The notes under the pieces are model-generated. The model searched no databases and was not told the DNA's origin. It saw only the letters and a list, made by a program, of their open reading frames with translations. Both the position numbers and the translations under genes were made by a program. Below, one piece after another: positions 49,118 to 58,619 of a DNA stretch of 64,000 bases; within the stretch, counting starts at the first letter, position 1, and each line of letters starts with the position of its first letter. The DNA is from Aestuariimicrobium soli (GTDB taxonomy: Bacteria; Actinomycetota; Actinomycetes; Propionibacteriales; Propionibacteriaceae): NCBI RefSeq assembly GCF_051192575.1, contig NZ_JBPJSQ010000013.1, positions 1 to 64,000 of the forward strand. Reading direction: 5' to 3'.

Positions 49118-51195
49118 GTGGTCACTTCCATCTCGGCAATGGCAGCACGGTACCGGCCCTCGTCCACCTTGGGCAGCGAGGTCAGGTACACGAGCACGAA
49201 GCGGGTGGTCACGGGCGTCGCCGGCTTCAGCGTGACCGACGTGCCGGCGGACCCGTTGTTGGCGACCTGCTTCCACCGCTCCACCGTGGTCATGTCGGGC
49301 GTGGTCACCGACGATGCGTTCCCCTGCGGCACGTACAGGGCCACCGCGGTCGGCTGCCCCTGCAGGGTGAGCTTCACGGCCCCGACGGCGACCGGCTGCC
49401 CCAGATCGACGACCAGACCGACGCCGGGCTTGAGCCCGCCCAGTTTGGGGTTGCCGCGGTAGGTGAGCGTCGTCCAGGCGGTTGACGGCTTGCCGTCCCA
49501 CGCGAGGGCGATCAGGTTGGGGTTCTCCTCGGTGTTGCCGCCGTCGGCCTCGGGGTCGAAGTCGTCGACCTTGGCGATCGGCAGCTTCTGCGCGGCGGTC
49601 GGGCTGGGCGAACCCGCGGCGCCCTCGTCGCCCTTGCGTGACTGGCGCAGGCCGACGGCGACCAGGCCGACGATGGCGCTGAGCACGACCAGACCGATGA
49701 GCAGTCGCAGCCACGGGCGGTGGGGTCGCGGCCGCTGGCGCGGGTTGTCGGGCCCGTAGACCCCGTCGTGGGCCGCCATCACCACGGTGCCCCGGTCGTC
49801 AAACTCGGCGTCATCCAACCCGTCGTCGTCGTACTCGTCGTCAAACCCGGTGTCGTCGCGGTCGTCGGACCCCCACCCGGCTCCGTCCGCGCTCCGGGGG
49901 GACGAGGCCGTCGCCGGGGTGTGCGGCGGCCGCGGGCCGGTGCCGGCGATGTCGGCCACGTCGCTGAGGGTGTCGTCGATGCCGACCCGGGTCTGCGGGT
50001 GCCTGACCCGGTGCTCGAGATCGGCGGAGGCGTCCGCGGTGCCGAGCACCCGCGACAGGGCCTGGTCGATCTGGTGGGCCGACCGCAGCGGGGTGCCGCC
50101 CAGGCGCGGTCGTTCGTGCAGCACCTGGTCGCAGACCTGGTCGAGTGCCGGCGAGACGCCCGCCCGCACCTGCCGCGGCGTCAACCAGCCCTTGGTGTCG
50201 AAGGGCGCCGGACGAAGCCCCCACCAAGTGCGGTCGGTCTCGTCCATGGTGGGCCAGCGCGTCACCAGGCAGGCGTAGAGCAACTGCCCCAGCGCCCGCA
50301 CATCGGCCTCCTCGCGTTCCGACCAGGCGACGTCGGGGGTCTCGTCCGGTGCGAGGGCGGCGTCGATCAGGAAGCCGACGATCTTGACGCTGCCGGTGGC
50401 GGTGACCACCACCGTGTCGGGGTTGAGGCGACGGTGGAACAGGCCGGCGGCGTGCATGGGTGTGAGGGCATCGGCGAGTTCGCGGACGACCCACCCGGCC
50501 TCGATCACGCTCAGCGGACCCTGGCGCAACACCTTCTCGAGTGACTGCCCGGGCACGTACTCGCAGACCACGTAGGTGCCGTCGTCCTCGTCGTCGGCGA
50601 CGGCGTCGAGCACCCGCAGGAAGCGGGAATCCGTGGCGATGGCCGCCTTCCGGGCGGCCTCGAGCACGGCATCGCGGCGGGGGTCGTCGTCCGCGATGGA
50701 GTGCACCAGCACCGGCCGCGACAGCTTGGTGTCGAAGGCGCGCCAGGTGGCGGTGCCGCGCCGCTGCGTCAGCTGTTCCTCCAGCCGGTAGCGGTCGGCG
50801 ATCAGCAGGTTGACGTGCCCCGACGGGATCAGTTCGTCGGGGTCGTCGACCACCTCGGACGACCGCCGGACGCCGTCTCCGGGAGCGCGCCTCGACGCCG
50901 TGACGGCCGCGAACACCTGGGTCGCCTCGCCGTCGTCGAAGGAGGGCGTCCAGGTCTGGGTGGCCCCCAGGTCGTCCGCCTGATCGGGTTGCTGGGTGTC
51001 GGGCTGCTGGGTGTCGGGCTGGGGCTGGGTGGGCTCGTCGGTGACGGGCTCGTCCGACGGGGGGTAGGAATCCGGGGTGTCCGACCAGGAGTCCCAGACC
51101 GGCGGCTGGTAGTCGCGTCCGCCTGATGAGTCACCCGACGGCGTGTCGCCCGTCGGCGGGACGCCCGGGGTGGCGGCGTCGTCGTCGGGGGTCAT
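49114..51195 (-). CDS. Membrane-anchored pseudokinase with extracellular discoidin-like domain (MviN C-terminal half, no MurJ)
   Basis: A 693-aa protein corresponding to the C-terminal half of mycobacterial MviN/Rv3910. After a Pro/Asp-rich lead comes a kinase-like domain from ~140 (LIADRYRLEEQLTQRRGTATW) that lacks catalytic residues: no VAIK Lys (VLVHSI), HRRLNPD instead of HRD...N, and VGFL instead of DFG. One membrane segment (WLRLLIGLVVLSAIVGLVAVGL) leads to a beta-rich outer domain like discoidin (WDGKPSTAWTTLTYRGN). In mycobacteria the MurJ flippase precedes this region; here ATG 51195 opens directly on the lead. Overlaps sigM. Confidence 0.85.
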   Translation of the reverse strand: MTPDDDAATPGVPPTGDTPSGDSSGGRDYQPPVWDSWSDTPDSYPPSDEPVTDEPTQPQPDTQQPDTQQPDQADDLGATQTWTPSFDDGEATQVFAAVTASRRAPGDGVRRSSEVVDDPDELIPSGHVNLLIADRYRLEEQLTQRRGTATWRAFDTKLSRPVLVHSIADDDPRRDAVLEAARKAAIATDSRFLRVLDAVADDEDDGTYVVCEYVPGQSLEKVLRQGPLSVIEAGWVVRELADALTPMHAAGLFHRRLNPDTVVVTATGSVKIVGFLIDAALAPDETPDVAWSEREEADVRALGQLLYACLVTRWPTMDETDRTWWGLRPAPFDTKGWLTPRQVRAGVSPALDQVCDQVLHERPRLGGTPLRSAHQIDQALSRVLGTADASADLEHRVRHPQTRVGIDDTLSDVADIAGTGPRPPHTPATASSPRSADGAGWGSDDRDDTGFDDEYDDDGLDDAEFDDRGTVVMAAHDGVYGPDNPRQRPRPHRPWLRLLIGLVVLSAIVGLVAVGLRQSRKGDEGAAGSPSPTAAQKLPIAKVDDFDPEADGGNTEENPNLIALAWDGKPSTAWTTLTYRGNPKLGGLKPGVGLVVDLGQPVAVGAVKLTLQGQPTAVALYVPQGNASSVTTPDMTTVERWKQVANNGSAGTSVTLKPATPVTTRFVLVYLTSLPKVDEGRYRAAIAEMEVTT

Positions 51196-51233
51196 GCCCC
51201 CCAGTATGTCGGGGTGCGGTCGCGATGGGGAGT

Positions 51234-53303
51234 TCACGGGTGCGGGCGTGTTCCCAAGTCGTCGCGGGTGACGAAGTCGTCCCCGCCGTTCGGGGCGGTG
51301 GCGGCGGTGCCGCGTGCGGGGGCCAGGGCGCGCTCCCGACGCACCTGCCGGATGCGCAGCGCCGTCGCTGCGAGTACCACCACGCCCGAGATGACGATCA
51401 CGACCCAGCCCACTCGTCCCAACGAGTTCGCGGTCAGGGTGAAACGGTGTTCCTGCCCCACGGGCACGCCGCCGGAGGTCTGCAGGGATGCCCGCACCGT
51501 CAACGCGCCGTTGGTGTGGGCGTCCACCGTGAACGTGTAGGAGCGACTGGCGTGGGGTTCGATGGTCAGCACCTCGGTGGGCGGCAGCGAGATGCGCTGA
51601 GCGTTCTCGGAGGTGAACACGACCCGCACGGCGACCGGCTGGTCGGTGTTGTTGACGACGGTGATCGGCAGCAGCGTGCGCGGTTCCGAGACCACGAAGT
51701 TCTCGGCGCTGACGATGCGCACGTCCTGCTGCGCGAGCACCGGAATGCCCGTGCGCAGGGTGTGCAGGTAGGCCAGTCGCTGCGCCGACGTGAAGGCGGA
51801 CGAGCACGCCCGCGACAGGGCGACGCTGGCCTGCACGGCGCCGTCGGCACTGTTGCCGCGCAGGTCGGCCGCCTGGGTGAGCCGGCGGGTGGTGTCGTCC
51901 AACCGCACCCACCAGTCGTCGCTGGCGGCGGCGCCGGCCTGGGCCTTGGGCCACGCGATCGCGCCGGGAGACACCGTCAGCTGCGAGACCCCCACCAGCT
52001 GGGTGATCGGGGCCAACGCCTGCTGCACGGCGGTGGGCAGCTGGTCAGAAGTGGTGACGATCTCGGTCGAGGGGTCGAGCAGGAGTTCGGAGAGGGCTCG
52101 TCCGACCTGTTGGGGGGCCGAGTTGCTGGGGGCGGGCCCCGGTCCGCCGGACCCCAGACGGCTGTCGGTGCGCACCACCATCAGGTCGCCGACCTGCTGG
52201 CGGGCCGGCCCGGTGCCGGTGCGCAGCACGAGCAGGCGGGGAGCCAACGGGGTCACGTAGTCGACGAAGCTGGCGTCGACGGCGCGGGCGGGAACCACCG
52301 CCAGGGGCAGGTGGGCCAGGTCGTGGTCACCCGGCAGGGCCCGGGCGGCGCGCACCACCATGTCGGGCTGGTGTTCCTGATGTCCCAGGGCCAGATCGGG
52401 ATTGCCGTAGGGCAGGCGGTACACCTCGGCGGTCGTGAGCAGGGCGTCGAAGCGCTGCAGGAACTCGCGGGCCAGCTGACTGCCGTCGGTGGTGGTGCGA
52501 CCGTCGGCCAGACGGTAACCGCCGTCGGCGCTCATCGCGGTGAGTTCGTCATACAACGAGGGGTCGATCAGCACCGTCGCCCCGGTCTGGCCGGCCCGCT
52601 GGATGAGCTGCCGCAGGCGCCCCCGCAGCTCGCTGGCGAGATGGGTGTCGGTGAAGGACCCGTCCGGCAGCAACGACGGGGCCGACGACAACTCCACCAG
52701 CGAGGCGCGCTTGACCTGGGCCGGCATCGTCATGGGGGCGAAGTAGCGCGCCCGTCCGACCGTGTGGTTGGTGCCCCCCGCGGGGGTGGCGCGCACGTGC
52801 ACGCCGAGCAGGCGCACGCCGCCGGTCGGGTCGTCGGGGGTGATCGTGCCCAGGTCGAGCTGGTCGACGCGGGCGCTGACGGTGAAACTGGCCTTCTCGC
52901 CCGGGGCGAAGCTGGGGTCGTCGTCGGTGGTGATGTTGAACAGGTTCTGCTCGGGCTCGGTGCCGTCGACGCCCATGCGCTCGCCGAAGGGGACGTCCCA
53001 CGGGCTGGCGGCGGCGGACTGCAGCTCGGCGGTCGTGGCGATCGGGTCGCGGGAGCGCCAGAACGACACCTGCACCCCCGACATCGCCACCTTCGAGGTG
53101 TTGGTCACCTCACCGGTGATGGTGATGCGGGCCTTGGGGTCGGTGGGCACGACCTGGGGGCTGACCAGGGTGAGGGTGATGTCGACCTCGGTCGGGTCGT
53201 CCGCTCGCGCGGTCAGCGGGGTGGCGAGCACGCCGGTCAGGGCCACGAGGCAGGCAGCCAGCAGCGTCACCAGACGGCCGACGGCGCTGTTGTGGCTCCT
53301 CAC
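51234..53303 (-). CDS. DUF6049 cell-envelope protein
   Basis: A 689-aa protein like mycobacterial Rv3909, always found near mviN and sigM. Signal peptide (VTLLAACLVALTGVLATPLTARA), a large extracytoplasmic region beginning with an Ig-like stretch (TLTLVSPQVVPTDPKARITITGEVTN), a middle NodB/polysaccharide-deacetylase-like region, a late beta domain and a C-terminal membrane segment (GWVVIVISGVVVLAATAL). Function in envelope synthesis is suspected but not established. It starts at GTG 53303, 4 bases after pcnA's stop. Confidence 0.85.
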   Translation of the reverse strand: MRSHNSAVGRLVTLLAACLVALTGVLATPLTARADDPTEVDITLTLVSPQVVPTDPKARITITGEVTNTSKVAMSGVQVSFWRSRDPIATTAELQSAAASPWDVPFGERMGVDGTEPEQNLFNITTDDDPSFAPGEKASFTVSARVDQLDLGTITPDDPTGGVRLLGVHVRATPAGGTNHTVGRARYFAPMTMPAQVKRASLVELSSAPSLLPDGSFTDTHLASELRGRLRQLIQRAGQTGATVLIDPSLYDELTAMSADGGYRLADGRTTTDGSQLAREFLQRFDALLTTAEVYRLPYGNPDLALGHQEHQPDMVVRAARALPGDHDLAHLPLAVVPARAVDASFVDYVTPLAPRLLVLRTGTGPARQQVGDLMVVRTDSRLGSGGPGPAPSNSAPQQVGRALSELLLDPSTEIVTTSDQLPTAVQQALAPITQLVGVSQLTVSPGAIAWPKAQAGAAASDDWWVRLDDTTRRLTQAADLRGNSADGAVQASVALSRACSSAFTSAQRLAYLHTLRTGIPVLAQQDVRIVSAENFVVSEPRTLLPITVVNNTDQPVAVRVVFTSENAQRISLPPTEVLTIEPHASRSYTFTVDAHTNGALTVRASLQTSGGVPVGQEHRFTLTANSLGRVGWVVIVISGVVVLAATALRIRQVRRERALAPARGTAATAPNGGDDFVTRDDLGTRPHP

Positions 53304-53307
53304 CCGT

Positions 53308-54807
53308 TCAGCCTAGTTGCTGCTGCGACCGCCACCAGGCTCGCAGTTCCGCGGTGGCGCGCTCAACCCCCAAGGGGCCGTGCTCGACCCGCAGCTCGAG
53401 CAGGTGGCGGTAGGCCTGCCCGACGAGCGGGCCAGGCTCGAGGTCGAGCAGCTCCATGATCTGGGTGCCGTCGAGGTCGGGCCGCATCGCGTCGAGCTCC
53501 TCCTTCGAGGCCAGGTCGGCGATGCGTGCCTCCAGGTCGTCGTAGGCTCGACGCAGGCGCTGGGCCTTGCGCTGGTTGCGGGTGGTGCAGTCCGACCGGG
53601 TGAGCATGTGCAGGCGTTCGAGCTGGTCGCCGGCATCGCGCACGTAGCGGCGTACGGCCGAGTCGGTCCACCCGCCCTGCTCGGCCGACAGCCCGTCGGA
53701 GTAGCCGTGGAAGCGCAGGTGCAGTTCGACCAGGGTCGACACGGCCTTCACCTGGTCGGCGGAGAATCGCAGCGCCTTGAGTCGTTTGCGGACGAGCTTG
53801 GCGCCGACCACGTCGTGGTGGTGGAACGAGACGCGGCCATCGTTCTCGAACCGGCGGGTGGCGGGCTTGCCGATGTCGTGCAGCAGTGCGGCGAGCCGGT
53901 TGATCAGGTCGGGCTGGTGGCCGCGCTGCTGCTCGAGGTCGATGGCCTGCTGCAGCACGATCAGCGAGTGCTGGTAGACGTCCTTGTGGCGGTGGTGTTC
54001 GTCGACCTCGAGGCGCAGGGCGGGCAGCTCGGGCAGCACGTGGTCGGCGATGCCGGTGGTGCACAGCAGGTCGAGCCCGAGGGCCGGATGGTCGGTGAGC
54101 AGCAGCCGCGAGAGCTCGTCTCGCACCCGCTCGGCCGAGATGATCTCGATGCGGTCGGCCATCGCCGTCATGGCGGCGGTGACCTCGTCGGCCGGGGTGA
54201 ATCCCAGCTGGCTGGCGAATCGGGCCGCGCGCATCATGCGCAGGGGGTCGTCCGAGAAGGAACGTTCGGGGGGGAACGGCGTCATCAGGCGGCGGGCCGC
54301 GAGGTCGGAGAGCCCGTCGTGCGGGTCGACGAACGCCTCCGCGGCGCGGATGGGTGAGCGGGAGACGTCGAGCGCCATCGCGTTGACGGTGAAGTCGCGG
54401 CGCACCAGGTCGTCGGCGATGGAGTCACCGAACTGCACCTCGGGCTTGCGTGAGTCCGACCGGTAGGCGTCGGCGCGGAAGGTGGTCACCTCGATCAGCC
54501 AGTGGCCCCCAGGTGCCGTCTCGTCGGCGATTCGAGCGGTGATGGTGCCGAACTCGCGCCCCACGTCCCAGACGTGGTCGGCGACCTTCTTCAACAGCTT
54601 CTCGGTCGCCGCCGGACGAGCCGAGGTGGTGAAGTCGAGGTCGTTGACCAGGTGGCCGAGCAGCACGTCGCGCACGGACCCACCGACCAGGTAGAGCTCG
54701 TGGCCGGCGGCGGCGAACAGCGCACCGAGCCGCCCGATCACCCCGGTGCGGGCGATCAGGTCGTCGATGGCGCCCTGCTGGTCGGGTGCGAGCGAGGTGT
54801 GGGACAC
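53308..54807 (-). CDS. pcnA: CCA tRNA nucleotidyltransferase
   Basis: Adds the CCA end to tRNAs. The 499-aa class II enzyme has LYLVGGSVRDVLLGHLVNDLDFTTSA (nucleotidyl site with the DxD pair), RRDFTVNAMAL, DDPLRMMRAARFASQLGF, and an HD phosphohydrolase domain (LAALLHDIGKPATRR). The GTG at 54807 is chosen by similarity; the frame is open far upstream, across the start of the opposite glycerate kinase gene, but that is a shadow. A mutT4-like Nudix gene that normally follows in mycobacteria is absent. Confidence 0.93.
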   Translation of the reverse strand: MSHTSLAPDQQGAIDDLIARTGVIGRLGALFAAAGHELYLVGGSVRDVLLGHLVNDLDFTTSARPAATEKLLKKVADHVWDVGREFGTITARIADETAPGGHWLIEVTTFRADAYRSDSRKPEVQFGDSIADDLVRRDFTVNAMALDVSRSPIRAAEAFVDPHDGLSDLAARRLMTPFPPERSFSDDPLRMMRAARFASQLGFTPADEVTAAMTAMADRIEIISAERVRDELSRLLLTDHPALGLDLLCTTGIADHVLPELPALRLEVDEHHRHKDVYQHSLIVLQQAIDLEQQRGHQPDLINRLAALLHDIGKPATRRFENDGRVSFHHHDVVGAKLVRKRLKALRFSADQVKAVSTLVELHLRFHGYSDGLSAEQGGWTDSAVRRYVRDAGDQLERLHMLTRSDCTTRNQRKAQRLRRAYDDLEARIADLASKEELDAMRPDLDGTQIMELLDLEPGPLVGQAYRHLLELRVEHGPLGVERATAELRAWWRSQQQLG

Positions 54808-54853
54808 GGGGGACGATTCTAGTCCGGGGGGCCCGTGGCACGAGAATGGGCGC

Positions 54854-56068
54854 ATGCGCGTGGTGGTGGCGGTCGACAAGTTCAAGGGATCCCTGACCGG
54901 GGTCGAGGCCAATGAGGCGGTGGCTCGCGGGGTTCTCGGGGTGCTCCCGGACGCCGAGGTGGTGCAGCTGCCGGTGGCCGACGGCGGCGACGGCACCCTC
55001 GACGCGGCCCGGGCGGCCGGTTTCACGTGGAACCCGGTGACCTGCACGGGGCCGACGGGGGAACCGGTCGAATCGGGGTTCTGCCGGCGTGATGTCGCTT
55101 TGGGCCAGGGGGGTGCCGCGGGGCAGGGCGGTGCGGTGGCGGTGGTGGAACTGGCCGACGCGTGTGGGCTGCTACGGCTGCCGGCCGCCCGTGGTGGTGG
55201 GGACGCAGGGGACGCTGACGGGGCGGGCCTGCCGGGCATGACCGCGTCGAGCCGCGGGCTGGGTGAGGTGATGGCGGCGGCACTCGATGCCGGCTGCACC
55301 GAGCTGGTGGTGGGTCTGGGGGGTTCGGCCTCGACCGACGGCGGCGCCGGACTGCTGCAGGCTCTGGGGGTGCGTCTCACGGACGAATCCGGAGCCGAGG
55401 TGGCGCCCGGGGTGGTGGGGGTGGCGGCCGTGGCCGGGGTCGACGTCACCGGTCTGCACCCCCGGCTGCTCAACGGGGCAGTGCGGTTGGTGATCGCCTC
55501 GGACGTGCAGCATCCGCTGCTCGGGGCGAACGGCGCCGCGGCGGTGTTCGGCCCGCAGAAGGGCCTGGCCCCGTCCGAGGTGGAGGTGGCCGACCGGGTG
55601 TTGGCCGGCCTCGCCGATCTGGTGGAACCCGCCCTCGGCGCTCCCGGGTCGCGGGCGGTTCCGGGAGCCGGGGCCGCCGGTGGCGTCGGATGGGCGCTGG
55701 TGACGCTCGGGGGCGAGGTGCGCCGGGGTATCGACGTGGTGCTGGACTGGTCGTCGTCCGATGAATGGGTGGCCGGCGCCCAGGTGGTGATCACCGGCGA
55801 GGGGTCGCTCGACGAGCAGTCACTGGCCGGGAAGGCGCCGATCGGGGTCGCTGAGCTGGCGGGGCGTCACGGGGTGCCGGTGGTCGCGGTCAGCGGACGA
55901 CGGCTGCTGACCGACGAGCAGGTGAGGTCGGCGGGGCTCGCCCAGGCGGTGGCGTTGACCGACCTTGAGCCCTCGGTGGAGCGGTGCATCGCCGAGGCCG
56001 GTCCACTGCTGGAGCAGGCAACGGCCCAGGCGGTGCAGACCCTCCTGGATCAGCGACGGCTGGGCTAG
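54854..56068 (+). CDS. glxK: Glycerate kinase
   Basis: A 404-aa GarK/GlxK-type glycerate kinase: VVVAVDKFKGSLTGVEANEAVARGV, VADGGDGTLDA, ELVVGLGGSASTDGGAGLLQALG, GPQKG and ITGEGSLDEQSLAGKAPIGVAELA are all family hallmarks. It phosphorylates D-glycerate, feeding glycolysis, and is divergent from pcnA. A linker around residues 80-135 is Gly/Ala-rich and longer than usual. Confidence 0.93.
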   Translation: MRVVVAVDKFKGSLTGVEANEAVARGVLGVLPDAEVVQLPVADGGDGTLDAARAAGFTWNPVTCTGPTGEPVESGFCRRDVALGQGGAAGQGGAVAVVELADACGLLRLPAARGGGDAGDADGAGLPGMTASSRGLGEVMAAALDAGCTELVVGLGGSASTDGGAGLLQALGVRLTDESGAEVAPGVVGVAAVAGVDVTGLHPRLLNGAVRLVIASDVQHPLLGANGAAAVFGPQKGLAPSEVEVADRVLAGLADLVEPALGAPGSRAVPGAGAAGGVGWALVTLGGEVRRGIDVVLDWSSSDEWVAGAQVVITGEGSLDEQSLAGKAPIGVAELAGRHGVPVVAVSGRRLLTDEQVRSAGLAQAVALTDLEPSVERCIAEAGPLLEQATAQAVQTLLDQRRLG

Positions 56069-56172
56069 TTGCGTAGGTCGAGTAGGTCGCCCTGCGACCG
56101 TGTCGAGGCCATGGGCGGGTGTGTGAGGTGGTCTCGACACGTCGCTCGTTCCTCGCTCCTACTCGACCAGCG
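56069..56172. repeat. REP-like imperfect palindrome, copy 2 of the dispersed repeat
   Basis: TCGAGTAGG (56078-56086) pairs with CCTACTCGA (56158-56166), and GTGTCGAG (56100-56107) with CTCGACAC (56133-56140). The right arm is the sequence repeated at 41968-42006. It lies between the convergent ends of glycerate kinase and the nucleotidyltransferase, a typical REP location. Similar palindromes are common in actinobacterial genomes. Confidence 0.8.
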
Positions 56173-56186
56173 ATGGCGGGGGCGAC

Positions 56187-56816
56187 TCACTCGGAGGGGG
56201 GCAACTCCACTCGTCCGACGTCGTGACCGCGCAGCTTCTCGAGCTGCATCAGGTTGTGCAGGTCACTGGCCTGGGGCAGGTAGCCCTGGTGCAGGCTGAT
56301 CAGGTGGTCACGGTTGCCGACGACGACGCTGCGTCCGGCGATGGTGCCCGTGGTGCGGGCGTCGGCCGGATGATGGAAGTACTGCTCCTTCTCGCCGGAC
56401 TGATAGCCGTTGCCGTCGTCGTCGAGCACCATCGGGTGCAGGTCGACGCGGTTGATGCGCTCGTCGGTGGCCTGCACGTACCAGACGGCCACGGGCAGGA
56501 AGTCCTGTTCCTCGGTGTATCCGCGGGCCAGCAGCCAGTCGGACACCGACTCGAAGGCCTCACCGTCGACGAAGACGTCCACGTCGGAGTGCTCGCGGGT
56601 CTGTTCGCCGACGAGGGCGTCGACCCCCCAGCCGCCGTTCACCTGGTAAGTGATGCCCTCGCTCTCGAGTCGGTCGACCAGGGCGACCACCTCGTCCGCG
56701 CTCGTGCCGAGGGAGCGCAGGGTGGGGTCGTCCGGTGTGAATGCGTCCGGTGTGTGTTCGTCGGGGGCCAGGTCGTCGGTGGAGGCCGCGTCGGGAGTGT
56801 CGTTCACGCACTCCAT
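56187..56816 (-). CDS. Nucleotidyltransferase, aminoglycoside/lincosamide-nucleotidyltransferase-like
   Basis: A 209-aa protein with the Pol-beta fold motif VNGGWGVDALVGEQTREHSDVDVFVD, close in pattern to ANT(2'')/Lnu enzymes that adenylylate antibiotics, then HPMVLDDDGNGYQSG and LISLHQGY. The N-terminal ~45 residues are an acidic low-complexity lead. Whether it modifies a drug or another small molecule is unknown. ATG 56816 or GTG 56807 could start it. Confidence 0.75.
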   Translation of the reverse strand: MECVNDTPDAASTDDLAPDEHTPDAFTPDDPTLRSLGTSADEVVALVDRLESEGITYQVNGGWGVDALVGEQTREHSDVDVFVDGEAFESVSDWLLARGYTEEQDFLPVAVWYVQATDERINRVDLHPMVLDDDGNGYQSGEKEQYFHHPADARTTGTIAGRSVVVGNRDHLISLHQGYLPQASDLHNLMQLEKLRGHDVGRVELPPSE

Positions 56817-56875
56817 GGTGCCAGCCCAACTGGTGCCTGTCCGCCCCGCGCCTGTAGGCCCAGCACGGTTCGGGC

Positions 56876-57769
56876 TCAGTGGCGGGGCCAGCTCAGCCCG
56901 GGGCCGCGGATGCCGGCCTCGTCCAATGCTCGCTTCGCCCGCTCCCGCAGCTCGCGCTGCACGCCCCACTGCTCGTTGGGCAGGCACTTCGCGCTGACGC
57001 GGATCGTCATGGTCTCGCCCTGGATCGATTCGACCCCGAGCACGGTGGGCTTCTCGAGCAGGTGCTTCGACCAGGTCTCGTCGTCGTTGAAGGCATCCAC
57101 CACCCCTTGGACGATGGCGATCACCTGCTCGGCGCTGGCCGTGTAGTGCACCGCGACGTCGACCAGCGCATTGGAATGCCCCTGGGAGACGTTGCCGACG
57201 GTGGTGATCTCGCCGTTGCGCAGGTACCAGACCTGCCCGTTGCCGTCGCGCACCCGGGTGACCCTCAGGGTGACCTCCTCGACGGTGCCGGTGACCGCAC
57301 CGAGGTTGACGACGTCGCCGACGCCGAACTGGTCCTCGGCCATCAGGAAGATGCCCGTGATGTAGTCCTTCACCAGCGACTGCGCGCCGAACGCGAGGGC
57401 CACGCCACCGACACCGGCCGAGGTCAACAGCGGACCCATCGGCACCCCGAAGACGTTGAGCAGCGTCAGGGCCGCCACCGTCACCACCACCACGGTGATG
57501 GTCGAGCTGAGCAGGGATCCGAGGGTCTTGGTGCGGGCCAGCTGGCGGGCGTTCGTCCACACCGACGGCACCAGGGATCGACGCCCCGGTTCGGCGTCGA
57601 GCCGGGCCTGCGTGCGGGCCACCATGCCGGTGATCGACTTGCGCACGGCGAACACGGCGATGGCGCGCACCACCACGGCGGCGACGATCACCACCGCCGC
57701 CTGGATCAGTTTCTCGGTCGAGACCTGCCACCAGGCCTCGAGCACCACGTTGAACACCACGCCAGCCAT
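56876..57769 (-). CDS. Small-conductance mechanosensitive channel (MscS family)
   Basis: A 297-aa channel releasing osmolytes on hypo-osmotic shock. Three N-terminal membrane segments end in the pore helix (LLTSAGVGGVALAFGAQSLVKDYITGIFLM), followed by the beta domain (FGVGDVVNLGAVTGTVEEVTLRVTRVRD) and the alpha-beta domain (VPNEQWG-like CLPNEQWGVQREL). It ends 60 bases before the nucleotidyltransferase start on the same strand. Confidence 0.92.
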   Translation of the reverse strand: MAGVVFNVVLEAWWQVSTEKLIQAAVVIVAAVVVRAIAVFAVRKSITGMVARTQARLDAEPGRRSLVPSVWTNARQLARTKTLGSLLSSTITVVVVTVAALTLLNVFGVPMGPLLTSAGVGGVALAFGAQSLVKDYITGIFLMAEDQFGVGDVVNLGAVTGTVEEVTLRVTRVRDGNGQVWYLRNGEITTVGNVSQGHSNALVDVAVHYTASAEQVIAIVQGVVDAFNDDETWSKHLLEKPTVLGVESIQGETMTIRVSAKCLPNEQWGVQRELRERAKRALDEAGIRGPGLSWPRH

Positions 57770-57775
57770 TCAACC

Positions 57776-58618
57776 TCACCCGACCAGCGCGGGCACCAGC
57801 TCTTGGATGTCGCCGCGCAGCACGTCGTGGGCGAGGTCGTCGTGCTCGGTCTCGGCATTGTTGACGATCACCACCCGAGCACCGTGGCCGATCGCGAACG
57901 GCACCAGCGCCGCCGCCGGGTTCACGGCCAGCGTCGAGCCGATGGCCACCAGCACGTCGCAGCGCTCGACGGCGTTGAGCCCGGCCTGCAGCACCTCGGG
58001 CACCAACTGCTCACCGAACAGGATCACCGTCGCCCGCAGGATGCCGTCGCAGGTGCCGTGCCGGTCGGGCTCGAGGCAGGTGGGATCGTCCTCACCGGCC
58101 GCGACGCGGGCGAGCACCTCGTCCATCGGCTGCTCGTGACCGCAGGTCTCGCACCGGCAGGTGCGCGCCGAGCCGTGCAGTTCGTGCACCAGGGCGGACG
58201 AGTGGCCCGCGTCGAGGTGCAGGCCGTCGGTGTTCTGCGTCACCACTCCGGTCAGCCGCCCCTGCCGTTCGAGCTCGACCAGCGCCAGGTGCGCGGGCGT
58301 CGGGTGGTGCACCTCGGCGAACTGCGCCGCTCGCCGCCGCCACGCCGAGCGGCGGACGTCGGGGTCGTCCAGGTAGTGGTGCAGGTCCGAGACCAGTTCG
58401 GCCGCGGGATCGAGCGTCCACAGGCCCTGCGGCCCGCGGAAATCGGGGATGCCGGCGGCGGTGGAGATGCCGGCCCCGGTGAGCACACAGATGCGCTCCG
58501 CGGCGGCGAGGCGTTCGCGGACGAGAGGCAGGGTCGTGATCGGCACTCGCACAGGGTGCCACACCACGACGGGCCCATCGGGGGTCGTATCGGGCCAGCT
58601 CGTCAGGACACCCAGCAC
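57776..58618 (-). CDS. NAD-dependent protein deacetylase (sirtuin)
   Basis: A SIR2-family deacylase: VLTGAGISTAAGIPDFRGPQGLW, TQNTDGLH, four zinc-binding Cys (CRCETCGHEQ...CLEPDRHGTC, with CxC spacing in the first pair) and IGSTLAVNPAAALV. As drawn (GTG 58618, 280 aa) the start is 1 base after the upstream PBP stop; GTG 58546 gives a more usual 256-aa protein without the 24-residue lead. Confidence 0.9.
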   Translation of the reverse strand: MLGVLTSWPDTTPDGPVVVWHPVRVPITTLPLVRERLAAAERICVLTGAGISTAAGIPDFRGPQGLWTLDPAAELVSDLHHYLDDPDVRRSAWRRRAAQFAEVHHPTPAHLALVELERQGRLTGVVTQNTDGLHLDAGHSSALVHELHGSARTCRCETCGHEQPMDEVLARVAAGEDDPTCLEPDRHGTCDGILRATVILFGEQLVPEVLQAGLNAVERCDVLVAIGSTLAVNPAAALVPFAIGHGARVVIVNNAETEHDDLAHDVLRGDIQELVPALVG

Positions 58619-58619
58619 G

